Positions 16,774-24,791 of a stretch of 32,879 bases of DNA are shown here, one piece after another (position 1 is the stretch's first letter; each line of letters opens with the position of its first letter). The notes beneath the pieces were generated by a model. That model was given only the letters and a program-made list of their open reading frames with translations. It was not told the DNA's origin and made no database searches. The position numbers and the translations under genes were made by a program. The DNA lies in NCBI GenBank assembly GCA_018715565.1, contig DVLJ01000078.1, positions 1 to 32,879 of the forward strand, given 5' to 3'. This stretch comes from Candidatus Ventrimonas merdavium (lineage in GTDB: Bacteria > Bacillota > Clostridia > Lachnospirales > Lachnospiraceae).

Positions 16774-17196
16774 ATGAAGCAGGAACAGGCATGCGCCGTT
16801 TTGATCAAGCAGATCCACAGCGAGTTGGAAAAAAACGCGAACAATATGCTCCGGCAGGACGATCTGACCATGTCCCAGGTCAACGTTCTGATGATCCTGA
16901 ACCAGGCGGAGGGAAAGCAGCTGGAGTTAAAGCAGCTGGAGCGGCAGCTCCACGTAGCCCAGCCTACAGCCGCCGGCATTGTCAAGCGGCTGGAGCAGAA
17001 GGGCTTTGTAGAAGGCCTAGGCAGTCCGGAGGATAAGCGGATCAAGCTGATCCGCATCACGCCGCTGGGGATGGAATGCTGTAAGAAAGCGGAGGCGAAC
17101 ATGCTGCAGGCAGAGCAAGCCCTAACCTCCGCGCTGACGGAAGCGGAATATCTCGTTTTAACGGGCCTGCTGCAAAAAATACGGGACTCCTTTTAA
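16774..17196 (+). CDS. MarR-family transcriptional repressor
   Basis: A protein of 140 residues with an AGGAGGAAA ribosome binding site. The winged helix is clear: LELKQLERQLHVAQPTAAGI (helix-turn-helix), VKRLEQKGFVEGLGSPEDKR (wing with the family's typical DKR), and LIRITPLG. N- and C-terminal helices form the dimer region. It is the first gene of a set that continues with an HXXEE membrane protein and a two-subunit ABC exporter. The same operator-like motif (ATAG-N4-CTAT) occurs in its own promoter and before the exporter, so it probably represses both and is released by a drug-like or other small ligand. Confidence 0.9.
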   Translation: MKQEQACAVLIKQIHSELEKNANNMLRQDDLTMSQVNVLMILNQAEGKQLELKQLERQLHVAQPTAAGIVKRLEQKGFVEGLGSPEDKRIKLIRITPLGMECCKKAEANMLQAEQALTSALTEAEYLVLTGLLQKIRDSF

Positions 17197-17225
17197 ATCA
17201 TTGTTAGAAAGCAGGAGGGATAAAA

Positions 17226-17918
17226 TTGAATACTTTTTTAGAACTGTTTCTATCGGTCTGGCTCTACCTGATCCTGGGGATTGGAATTCTCAACGGGGTG
17301 TTCCTGTACAGGAACCGGAAAACGTGGAGCCTGCAGCGGAAGCTGACGTCTCTGGCGGTGATCATTCTGGTGCTGCATGTGTGGGAGGAATGGCGGATCC
17401 CCGGCGGATTCTTCTATCTGTATAATCAGGGCTCCTATTGCTATCCCATGAACCAGCTGACGGATATGCTGACGAACCTGATCGGGATCGTGCTGGGCAG
17501 CATCGTGGCTCTGGCCTGGGGCGGCAATACGGTCTCCTCGATTGCGGTGATGTTTATCAGCCTGTTTGAGATCGTCGTCCACTGCGGGATCCTGATGCTC
17601 CGTACCCAGGGCCTGTTTGAAGGGACCGGGGTCTCCGTGTATTATGATCCGGGGATGGTCACCGCGCTGCTGGGATTCCTTCCCGTGACGATCGGCTTTC
17701 TCTACTCCTTTGTCAAGCAAAGGCCCAGGTGGAAGGAGTGGGTATTTGGCATCATCGCCCTGCTGATCGTGATCCAGACGAACGTGATCCTTCCGGAAGA
17801 AATATTCAAGGACGAAGAAACGCCCTACGCCTTTACGGACAAAGGCTATTATGCGCAGTTTGACGTGACCTTTCCAAATGATCCTTCCGAAGGAACGGAG
17901 ACTGAGGAAGGTTTGTGA
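17226..17918 (+). CDS. HXXEE-domain membrane protein, TTG start
   Basis: A protein of 230 residues that starts with TTG at 17226, placed 7 bases after AGGAGG. About six hydrophobic segments are visible (for example LSVWLYLILGIGILNGVFLY and VFGIIALLIVIQTNVIL). The motif HVWEE in the second helix is the H-x-x-E-E signature of the HXXEE family, and His and Glu residues in other helices would suit metal or catalytic chemistry within the membrane. Family function is not established. It sits 29 bp after the MarR stop and before the ABC exporter, so it is probably part of the same repressor-controlled response. Confidence 0.75.
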   Translation: MNTFLELFLSVWLYLILGIGILNGVFLYRNRKTWSLQRKLTSLAVIILVLHVWEEWRIPGGFFYLYNQGSYCYPMNQLTDMLTNLIGIVLGSIVALAWGGNTVSSIAVMFISLFEIVVHCGILMLRTQGLFEGTGVSVYYDPGMVTALLGFLPVTIGFLYSFVKQRPRWKEWVFGIIALLIVIQTNVILPEEIFKDEETPYAFTDKGYYAQFDVTFPNDPSEGTETEEGL

Positions 17919-17948
17919 ACTAGTTAAAAACGGTTCCCAACCAGGCGC

Positions 17949-17969
17949 CCCGCCATCAGGCGGGTATTC
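17949..17969 (+). terminator. Weak intrinsic terminator or attenuator after the HXXEE gene
   Basis: The 6-bp stem CCCGCC (17949-17954) / GGCGGG (17959-17964) has an ATCA loop and is followed by TATTCT. The poor T tract suggests partial termination before the exporter genes. Confidence 0.4.
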
Positions 17970-17982
17970 TAATCCTTATATT

Positions 17983-17997
17983 GATAGCGTGGTATTA
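17983..17997 (+). promoter_or_regulatory. MarR-type operator before the ABC exporter genes
   Basis: GATAG-CGTG-GTATTA (17983-17997) matches the site over the MarR -10 region (16733-16747) at 14 of 15 positions. It lies 20 bp before the exporter start codon, where it would overlap the promoter or block initiation. Confidence 0.55.
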
Positions 17998-18016
17998 AAA
18001 TAATAAAGGAGAAACA

Positions 18017-19777
18017 ATGAGGAAACTGATCAAGTATCTCAGCAAACAACAATGGCTCTACATCGCGGTCTGCATTGTCTTTATCGTAGGGCAGGTCTGG
18101 CTGGACTTAAAGCTGCCGGACTACATGTCGGCGGTTACCACTCTGGTGCAGACAGAGGGCAGCTCCCTGAGCGAGATCCTCACCCAGGGCGGGTACATGC
18201 TGCTCTGCGCCCTGGGCAGCGGCCTGTTCTCGGTTGTCGTCGGATTTTTCGCCGCCAAGACCGCGGCCGGTCTTTCCAAAACCTTGCGGGGGAAGGTGTA
18301 TGATAAGACTCTGGATTTTTCTTTGGAAGAAATCGTCCGATTCTCCACAGCCAGCCTGATCAACCGGACCACCAATGATATCACTCAGGTCCAGAACCTG
18401 ATCGCCATGGGGCTGCAGGCCATCGTCAAAGCTCCGATCATGGCAGTGTGGGCGGTCTGTAAGATCGCAGGCAAGAACTGGCAGTGGACAGCAGCCACCG
18501 CCGTGTCGGTGTTCATCCTGATCCTGGTGCTGGCGGTCACCCTGATCTTTGCCCTGCCCCGCTTTAAGCGGATTCAGGGGCTGACGGATAATCTGAACCG
18601 GGTCACGAGAGAGCAGCTGACCGGTATCCGGGTGGTGCGGGCCTACAACGCGGAGCGCTACCAGGAGGAAAAATTTGCCGCTGCCAATGACGAGGTGACA
18701 AAGACCAATATGACCGCCAACCGGGTCATGGCTCTGATGTCGCCCACCATGACGCTGTTAAGCTCCGGCCTGACCCTGGCAGTGTATTGGATCGGGACCT
18801 ATCTGATCGACGCCGCCGCGCAGGGAGAAAAGCTGGCGTTATTCTCAGATATGGTGGTATTTTCCAATTACGCGATCCAGGTGATCCAGGCGTTTATGCT
18901 GCTGAATATGATCTTTATCCTGCTGCCCCGTGCCCAGGTATCTGCCGGCCGGATCTGCCAGGTGTTAGATACGAAGCTGAGTATCCGGGACGGGGAGCGG
19001 CGCCCGGCCGCCGGAGAGTCTGGTACGATCGAATTCCGGAACGTATCGTTTTCCTATCCGGGAGCGGCGGCGGACGCCCTGCATCACATCAGCTTTACGG
19101 CGAAGCAGGGGGAGACGGTTGCCCTGATCGGAGCCACCGGCTGCGGGAAGACCACCCTGATCAATCTGATCCCCCGGCTGTACGATGCGACGGAGGGGCA
19201 GGTGCTGGTAGACGGCATGGACGTCCGGGACTATCCCCTGGAGGAGTTGCATGACCGGATCGGCTATGTGTCCCAGAAGGCCGTGCTTTTTTCCGGAACG
19301 GTCATGAGCAACGTGGCCTTTGGGGAGCGGCGAAATGGAAAGCCTTCGGAAGCAGAGGTGCGGGAGGCAGTATCCATCGCCCAGGCCGCAGAGTTTGTAG
19401 AAAAAATGGACGGCACGTATAACGCTCTTATCGCCCAGAGCGGTACCAATGTGTCCGGCGGTCAGAAGCAGCGCCTTTCCATTGCCCGGGCGATCGCCCG
19501 CAGGCCGGAGATCCTGATCTTCGACGATTCCTTTTCCGCTCTGGATTATAAGACGGATCGGACCCTTCGGAATGGGCTGCGCAGCCGGACGGCGGATACT
19601 ACAAAGCTGATCGTGGCCCAGCGGATCAGCACCATACAGGATGCAGATCAGATCCTGGTGCTGGATCATGGGAGAATCGTAGGACGGGGCAGACATCAGG
19701 AACTGCTGGCGTCCTGTTCGGAATACCGTGAGATCGCGGAGTCTCAGATGTCAAAGGAGGAATTGGAACATGGCTAA
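18017..19777 (+). CDS. ABC exporter half-transporter, degenerate-site subunit
   Basis: A protein of 586 residues with six transmembrane helices in the first 310, then a nucleotide-binding domain. Walker A is GATGCGKTT, the signature VSGGQKQR, and Walker B ILIFDDS. The catalytic Glu after Walker B is Asp, and the H-loop His is Gln (VAQRIST). These are the hallmarks of the degenerate partner in heterodimeric exporters such as TM287/288, BmrCD, LmrCD and YheI/YheH. With the next gene, which it overlaps by 8 bp, it should form a drug or lipid exporter in the cytoplasmic membrane. The exported substrate is not evident. Control is probably by the upstream MarR protein. Confidence 0.9.
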   Translation: MRKLIKYLSKQQWLYIAVCIVFIVGQVWLDLKLPDYMSAVTTLVQTEGSSLSEILTQGGYMLLCALGSGLFSVVVGFFAAKTAAGLSKTLRGKVYDKTLDFSLEEIVRFSTASLINRTTNDITQVQNLIAMGLQAIVKAPIMAVWAVCKIAGKNWQWTAATAVSVFILILVLAVTLIFALPRFKRIQGLTDNLNRVTREQLTGIRVVRAYNAERYQEEKFAAANDEVTKTNMTANRVMALMSPTMTLLSSGLTLAVYWIGTYLIDAAAQGEKLALFSDMVVFSNYAIQVIQAFMLLNMIFILLPRAQVSAGRICQVLDTKLSIRDGERRPAAGESGTIEFRNVSFSYPGAAADALHHISFTAKQGETVALIGATGCGKTTLINLIPRLYDATEGQVLVDGMDVRDYPLEELHDRIGYVSQKAVLFSGTVMSNVAFGERRNGKPSEAEVREAVSIAQAAEFVEKMDGTYNALIAQSGTNVSGGQKQRLSIARAIARRPEILIFDDSFSALDYKTDRTLRNGLRSRTADTTKLIVAQRISTIQDADQILVLDHGRIVGRGRHQELLASCSEYREIAESQMSKEELEHG

Positions 19778-21524
19778 GGCGGACCTGAAACAAGCATTTG
19801 GAGATTTCTTTTCCTATATTGGGACCTATAAAGCAGCGTTGGCTATTTCCGTGGTGCTGTCGGTTGCAGGCGCCGTGCTGACTCTGATCGGTCCTCAAAA
19901 GCTGGGAGAAGTGACGGACCTGATCCGGGAAGGGCTGAGCGGGAGTATGGAGATTCCCGCCATCGTCCGCATTGCGTCGCTGCTGGCGGTCCTTTACGGG
20001 GCGGGCTTCCTCATTAACTACATCCAGGGCTTTCTGATGGCGACGGTCACCCAGCGCATCACCCAGAACATGCGCCGGGACATTTCCCGGAAGATCAACC
20101 GGATGCCGTTAAAATACTTTGATTCCCATACCACCGGCGACACCTTAAGCAGGGTGACCAATGATGTGGACACGGTGGGACAGACGATGAACCAGTGCTT
20201 TTCTACTCTGATCTTTTCCGTGTCCCTGCTGGCAGGCGCGGCGCTGATGATGCTGCTGACCAACGGGCTTATGGCTCTGTGCGGGATCCTGGCGGCTCTG
20301 GTTGGGTTTGCCCTGGTGCTGCTGATCATTTCCAAATCCCAGCACTATTTTACGGCGCAGCAGGAGGAGCTGGGCGGCCTGAACGGCCATGTGGAAGAAA
20401 GCTACGCGGGAATTCCGGTGATCAAGGTCTATAACGGAGAGCGGAATGCCAGGGAGGAATTCTACCGGCGGAACGAGCGGCTGTACGACTGCGCCTGGAA
20501 AAGCCAGTTCCTGTCCGGGCTGATGCAGCCGCTGATGAATTTTATCGGCAATTTTGCCTATGTGGTGGTCTGTGTGGTGGGCGCGGTGCTGGCGGCCCGG
20601 GGGGAGATTACCTTTGGCGTGATCGTTGCGTTTATGCTTTATATTCGGAATTTCACCTATCCCCTCCAGAATATCTCCCAGGCGCTGCAGAGTGTACAGA
20701 GCATGGCTGCGGCCAGTGACCGGGTATTTGCGTTCCTGAACGAGGAAGAGATGGAAAACGAGCGGAGAAAGAACGCCTGTCTGCCGGAGGTCAAAGGCGA
20801 CGTCTCCTTCCGCCATGTGGCCTTCGGTTATACACCGGATAACCTGCTGATGAAGGACGTTTCCTTCGAGGCGAAGGCGGGACAGAAGATCGCCATCGTC
20901 GGACCTACCGGGGCCGGAAAAACCACGGTAGTCAATCTGCTCATGCGCTTTTATGAAGTCAGTGGAGGCAGCATCTCCATTGACGGCGTGCCGATTACCA
21001 GCCTGAAACGGGAAAATCTCCGGGAACTGTTCGGCATGGTCCTGCAGGATACCTGGATGTTTGAGGGCACGGTCCGGGAAAATCTGGTCTACAACAAGGA
21101 GGGCGTCTCCGAGGAACGGCTGGATCAGGTCTGCCGGGCGGTGGGACTGACCGATCTGATCGACCAGCTGCCGGACCGGTATGATACGATGCTGAATGAC
21201 AACGCCAGCATTTCCGCAGGGCAGAAGCAGCTCTTTACCATTGCCCGGGCCATGATCGAGGACGCGCCTCTGCTGATCTTAGACGAGGCCACCAGCTCCG
21301 TAGATACCCGGACCGAGCTGCAGGTGCAGCGGGCCATGGATCTTCTGACTCAGGGACGCACCAGCTTTGTCATCGCTCATCGGCTGTCTACGATTAAAAA
21401 TGCGGACTGGATTCTGGTGATGCAAAGCGGGGACATCGTGGAAAGCGGAAACCATGAGAGTCTGTTGAAAAAGGGCGGAGTATACGCTGAGCTCTACAAC
21501 AGTCAGTTTGAACAGACGGCATAG
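19770..21524 (+). CDS. ABC exporter half-transporter, catalytic-site subunit
   Basis: A protein of 584 residues from the ATG at 19770, which follows AAAGGAGG and overlaps the previous stop by 8 bp. The layout is the same: six helices and then a nucleotide-binding domain with Walker A GPTGAGKTT, Q-loop MVLQDTWMF, Walker B LLILDEATSSVD with the catalytic Glu, and switch His in VIAHRLST. Its signature motif is altered (ISAGQKQ instead of LSGGQ). An intact Walker B and His with an altered signature is what the consensus-site subunit of a heterodimer has, complementing the neighbour's defects. Together they make one working and one degenerate ATP site. Confidence 0.9.
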   Translation: MAKADLKQAFGDFFSYIGTYKAALAISVVLSVAGAVLTLIGPQKLGEVTDLIREGLSGSMEIPAIVRIASLLAVLYGAGFLINYIQGFLMATVTQRITQNMRRDISRKINRMPLKYFDSHTTGDTLSRVTNDVDTVGQTMNQCFSTLIFSVSLLAGAALMMLLTNGLMALCGILAALVGFALVLLIISKSQHYFTAQQEELGGLNGHVEESYAGIPVIKVYNGERNAREEFYRRNERLYDCAWKSQFLSGLMQPLMNFIGNFAYVVVCVVGAVLAARGEITFGVIVAFMLYIRNFTYPLQNISQALQSVQSMAAASDRVFAFLNEEEMENERRKNACLPEVKGDVSFRHVAFGYTPDNLLMKDVSFEAKAGQKIAIVGPTGAGKTTVVNLLMRFYEVSGGSISIDGVPITSLKRENLRELFGMVLQDTWMFEGTVRENLVYNKEGVSEERLDQVCRAVGLTDLIDQLPDRYDTMLNDNASISAGQKQLFTIARAMIEDAPLLILDEATSSVDTRTELQVQRAMDLLTQGRTSFVIAHRLSTIKNADWILVMQSGDIVESGNHESLLKKGGVYAELYNSQFEQTA

Positions 21525-21649
21525 CCGTGTTTTGGGAAAAGAATGGAAAGCTTTCGGATGACCCTATTTTACAAGCCTTTTTAAGTCCAGGAAGCTATAA
21601 TGAAAAGAATCCAAGGAAAAAGGAAATCATCAGGAAAGAGGAAACGAAA

Positions 21650-22072
21650 ATGGACTTACAAAAGGAAAAATGTGTGATGATACTGGACGAGCGTCTGCCG
21701 GTAGGGCTGATCGCCAACACGGCGGCGATCCTGGGGATCACCCTGGGGAAAATGCGGCCGGAAGCAGTAGGGGCCGACGTGACTGACAAGACGGGAAACA
21801 TCCATCCCGGGATCATAGAATTCCCGGTACCGATCCTAAAAGGGGATGGAGACTGTATCAGAAACCTCCGGGAAACCCTTTACCAGCCGGAGTTTTCCGA
21901 TCTGACGGCCATCGACTTCTCGGATCTGGCTCAGGGCTGCAGGACCTATCCGGAATTTATCCAGAAGATGAGCGGGGCGGAGGAAACCGATCTTGCGTAT
22001 CTGGGGATCGCCATCTGCGGCTCCAAAAAGAAGGTCAGCAAGCTGACGGGAACGCTGCCCCTTCTGCGGTAG
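21650..22072 (+). CDS. DUF2000 family protein
   Basis: A protein of 140 residues from the ATG at 21650, with an AAAGAGGAAA ribosome binding site. I recognise DUF2000 from the opening (CVMILDERLPVGLIANTAAI, then LGITLGKM) and the later HPGIIEFPVPIL. The family is a small alpha/beta fold related to peptidyl-tRNA hydrolase II-like proteins, of unknown function. It lies 125 bp after the ABC exporter and may be read with it; a TATAAT at 21596-21601 without a good -35 is a weak hint of its own promoter. It is followed about 95 bp later by a terminator hairpin. Confidence 0.78.
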   Translation: MDLQKEKCVMILDERLPVGLIANTAAILGITLGKMRPEAVGADVTDKTGNIHPGIIEFPVPILKGDGDCIRNLRETLYQPEFSDLTAIDFSDLAQGCRTYPEFIQKMSGAEETDLAYLGIAICGSKKKVSKLTGTLPLLR

Positions 22073-22166
22073 GCGGCAGCTGCCGGGAATCCATGAACAG
22101 CAGCATGCGTTTTGAGCATTTTATAAAATGTCATAAGGGTATTGGACATTCAAAACTGAGAGAACT

Positions 22167-22205
22167 AAAATATAGGTATCCCAATAAGGGGTGCCTATAT
22201 TTTTT
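22167..22205. terminator. Intrinsic terminator after DUF2000
   Basis: Arms 22167-22182 and 22188-22203 pair over 16 bp (two G-U) around a 5-base loop, with A-rich bases 5' and six T at the 3' edge (22200-22205). It can work in both directions. Confidence 0.65.
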
Positions 22206-22251
22206 GCAGATCCATAACAGAAGGATCAGAAAAACGAACGGAGGGAATCTT

Positions 22252-22458
22252 ATGGAATACGCAAAGCTTGAAAATACAGATAGCGAGGTATCCAAACTGT
22301 GTGTCGGATGTATGAGCTTCGGAAAAGCAGGAACGATGCACGACTGGACCTTGAACGAAGGACAAAGTGAAGCCGTGATCAGGGACGCACTGGATCTGGG
22401 CGCGATCTTCTGGATCCGGCTGCGGTCCGGGAAGTGGAAACAGTTTTCGGTGATCTAG
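22252..22458 (+). pseudogene. Truncated aldo/keto reductase remnant
   Basis: An open frame of 68 residues behind a good ribosome binding site (GGAGGGAATCTT). Residues 1-48 are the recognisable start of an aldo/keto reductase: a start like YAKLENTDSEVSKLCVGCMS, then FGKAGTMHDWTLNE and QSEAVIRDALDLG. In intact members this continues with NFFDTA..Y holding the catalytic Asp and Tyr. Here it turns into unrelated sequence and stops. The rest of the roughly 320-residue enzyme is missing, including the catalytic tetrad, so it cannot be active. A deletion that joined it to the region before the Rpn gene is the simplest explanation. Confidence 0.75.
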
Positions 22459-22471
22459 GCTCCTGTCCCTC

Positions 22472-22500
22472 TTGCCCGGAACGGATTTCTATGCTAAAAT
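22472..22500 (+). promoter_or_regulatory. Candidate promoter of the Rpn-family gene
   Basis: TTGCCC (22472-22477), a 17-bp spacer and TAAAAT (22495-22500) would start a leader of roughly 150 nt before the ATG at 22659. Confidence 0.45.
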
Positions 22501-22610
22501 ATCCAAAAGCATACATCAGTTCTAAGGATTCCGGTGCAAACCATCATTTCTATTTCAGAAGCTTATCGGAGAATGTCTATGCTTTTATGATTTCCAAGCA
22601 AACAATAAAA

Positions 22611-22654
22611 GCAGGAGACAAAAGATCCGGTTTCTCCTGCGAAAACAGGAGGAG
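22611..22654 (+). promoter_or_regulatory. Alternating hairpins that can hide the Rpn ribosome binding site
   Basis: Segment 22631-22639 (TTTCTCCTG) can pair with 22646-22654, which contains the AGGAGG ribosome binding site at 22647-22652, giving 9 bp with a 6-base loop. Most of that anti-SD segment can instead pair with GCAGGAGA at 22611-22618 (8 bp to 22633-22640). The two folds exclude each other, which is the pattern of a translational switch or of folding-dependent translation. Confidence 0.5.
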
Positions 22655-22658
22655 TGAT

Positions 22659-23603
22659 ATGAAGAAAGACGGATACGCAAAGGTGTTTTTCTCCCAGAAC
22701 CGTCGTTTTGCAGACGTGATCAACGGAGGGTTCTGCGGCGGCAGGCAACTGGTAAGACCGGAGGATCTGCAGGAACTGGATTCAGAGGATCACAAGGGCC
22801 TGCGCCGGGATCTGATCCGTAAAACGGCATTCGGAACGAATTTTGTCCTCATAGGCCTGGAAAATCAGGACACCGTCAATTACCGCCTTCCGCTGCAGAT
22901 CATGAGGTATGAGGTTGGCGAGTATGAGAAACAGGCAAAACAGATCGAGAGGATGGTGCGGGATACCAGAGACGCCTCACAAAAGCTGACAGGCGGAGAG
23001 TATCTGTACGGATTTCGCAAGAACAGCCGCCTGCGTCCGGTGGTGACCCTGGTGCTGTATTATGGGAAAGATCCGTGGGACGCTTCCGGGGATCTGCACG
23101 GGATCCTGGATTTTAGCGGCCTTCCGGAAGAAATCCGGGATTCTGTCCAGAATTTTCAGACAACCGTTTTGGAAGTGCAGAGCCTCCGGGATACTAGTGT
23201 ATTTCAAACGGATGTAAAGCAGGTGTTCGATTTCATCCGCTGCTCCAATGACAAAGCCCGTCTTTTGGATCTGGTGCGGAGCGATCCGGCATACACGAGG
23301 ATGGAGTCAGATGCCTATGATCTGGCAGCCGCTTACACCAATACGTATGGGATCCTGCAGCGAAAGTCTTATTATATGGAGGAGGGACAGGTAGATATGT
23401 GCAAAGCAATCGACGATATGATCGAGGATGGAAGGAACGAAGGAAGAGCGGAAGGGAGAAAAGAAGGGAGAGAGGAAATGCTCTCGGAATTTGCCGTTTC
23501 CCTGAAGAATCTCATGGAGCATTTTTCGATTTCGCCCAAGGAAGCGATGGCTGTGATGGGGATGTCGGACACGATGCGTTCTGGTTTGGAAAAACGGCTG
23601 TGA
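22659..23603 (+). CDS. Rpn-family recombination-promoting nuclease / PD-(D/E)XK transposase-like protein
   Basis: A protein of 314 residues from the ATG at 22659, 6 bases after AGGAGG. The N-terminal part matches the Rpn/YhgA-like family: FADVINGGFCGGR, then RDLIRKTAFGTNFVLIGLEN, where the PD-(D/E)XK core Asp and Glu are expected, and RPVVTLVLYYG. The C-terminal end shows the family's charged Gly-Arg-Glu run (DGRNEGRAEGRKEGREE), often a hypervariable tail. Rpn proteins are DNA endonucleases thought to promote recombination; some act in phage defence or toxin roles. No transposon ends were seen. The leader can fold over its ribosome binding site. Confidence 0.85.
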   Translation: MKKDGYAKVFFSQNRRFADVINGGFCGGRQLVRPEDLQELDSEDHKGLRRDLIRKTAFGTNFVLIGLENQDTVNYRLPLQIMRYEVGEYEKQAKQIERMVRDTRDASQKLTGGEYLYGFRKNSRLRPVVTLVLYYGKDPWDASGDLHGILDFSGLPEEIRDSVQNFQTTVLEVQSLRDTSVFQTDVKQVFDFIRCSNDKARLLDLVRSDPAYTRMESDAYDLAAAYTNTYGILQRKSYYMEEGQVDMCKAIDDMIEDGRNEGRAEGRKEGREEMLSEFAVSLKNLMEHFSISPKEAMAVMGMSDTMRSGLEKRL

Positions 23604-23657
23604 TTGCATAATTCGGAGGAACGTGCTATAGTACCATACAGTTTCAAATCTGTATGG
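23604..23657 (+). promoter_or_regulatory. Promoter and operator palindrome of the anion transporter gene
   Basis: TTGCAT (23604-23609), a 17-bp spacer and TATAGT (23627-23632) are followed immediately by the perfect inverted repeat CCATACAG (23634-23641) / CTGTATGG (23650-23657), placed over the expected transcription start. It is either an operator for a repressor or a 5' hairpin. The binding protein is unknown. Confidence 0.6.
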
Positions 23658-23672
23658 AAAAGAGTGGATCCT

Positions 23673-24791
23673 ATGAACACACAAAAGATCGTCCAATTTG
23701 TGAAAAATGAAGCGGTATTGTGCGCGGCCTTATTTCTGGCCCTGATCTCCATGATCGTGGTAAAGCCGGACCGGGAATACCTGGAGTACATCGACTACCG
23801 GACCCTGGCCCTTTTGTTCTGCCTGATGTCTCTGATGGCAGGCTTTCAGAAGCTGGGGGTATTCAGCCGCATCGGCTGTACGCTGCTGGGGATGGCGAAA
23901 AGCGGGCGGCAGCTGGCTGCGATCCTGGTGGGGCTGTGCTTTTTCTCCAGCATGCTGGTGACCAACGACGTGGCCCTGATCACCTTTGTCCCCTTTGCCA
24001 TCACGGTGCTGCAGATCGCGGCTTTGGAGGAGCTGCTGCTGCCTGTGGTGGTGCTCCAGACCATTGCCGCCAACTTAGGGAGCATGCTCACCCCCATCGG
24101 GAATCCCCAGAACCTGTATCTATACTCTCAGGCGGGGATGGGAGCGGGTGCCTTTGTGCTGCTGATGCTCCCATACTCGGTATTGTCTTTGGTCCTGCTG
24201 GCCCTCTGCCTGCTGAAGATCAGGCCGACGAGGATCCGCAGCTTTACCATGACCCAGGAGAACGGCCCCTTAGATAAGAAACGGGTGCTCCTATATACCG
24301 CCCTGTTCCTGCTGAGCGTTCTGGCGGTGGCCAGGGTCCTGCCCTGGCAGGCGCTTCTGGTCATCGTGACCGTCTGCCTGGCGCTGGCGGACAAGGGGAT
24401 ATTCCGGCAGGTGGATTACTCCCTGCTCCTGACCTTCTGCGGGTTCTTTGTGTTCATCGGCAACGTAGGAAGGCTCCCGGCTTTCGGAGCGATGCTGGGC
24501 GGGATGCTTACCGGCAGGGAGGTGCTGGTCTCCATCGGCGCCAGCCAGGTGATCAGCAATGTGCCGGCGGCTCTTTTGCTGTCCGGTTTTACTAAGCAGT
24601 ACCGGGAGCTGATCATCGGCACCAATCTAGGCGGCCTGGGCACGCTGATCGCCTCCATGGCCAGCCTGATCTCCTACAAGTACATTGTCCGATGCGCCCC
24701 ACAGCAGAAGGGCCGGTACTTTGGGATTTTCACTCTGGGAAATATCGCCTTTCTCATCTGCCTCGGAGCGCTGTACTGGGTGCTGCCATAG
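23673..24791 (+). CDS. SLC13/ArsB-type anion permease
   Basis: A protein of 372 residues with about ten transmembrane helices. The two signature segments of the ion-transporter superfamily are present: VTNDVALITFVPFAI with NLGSMLTPIGNPQNLYLYSQ in the first half, and SNVPAALLLSGF with TNLGGLGTLIASMASLISYK in the second. They correspond to the inverted-repeat re-entrant loops that bind the anion and sodium. Substrates in the family include citrate and other dicarboxylates, sulfate, arsenite and sodium/proton exchange; which applies here is open. The ATG at 23673 is the first after the promoter, but its ribosome binding site (GAGTGGAT) is weak. The gene has its own promoter and palindrome. Confidence 0.85.
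   Translation: MNTQKIVQFVKNEAVLCAALFLALISMIVVKPDREYLEYIDYRTLALLFCLMSLMAGFQKLGVFSRIGCTLLGMAKSGRQLAAILVGLCFFSSMLVTNDVALITFVPFAITVLQIAALEELLLPVVVLQTIAANLGSMLTPIGNPQNLYLYSQAGMGAGAFVLLMLPYSVLSLVLLALCLLKIRPTRIRSFTMTQENGPLDKKRVLLYTALFLLSVLAVARVLPWQALLVIVTVCLALADKGIFRQVDYSLLLTFCGFFVFIGNVGRLPAFGAMLGGMLTGREVLVSIGASQVISNVPAALLLSGFTKQYRELIIGTNLGGLGTLIASMASLISYKYIVRCAPQQKGRYFGIFTLGNIAFLICLGALYWVLP

Noticed and set aside
22659-23603. Rpn-family gene as part of an insertion sequence
   Set aside because: No terminal inverted repeats or target duplications were found around it, and Rpn genes are usually not mobile elements themselves.
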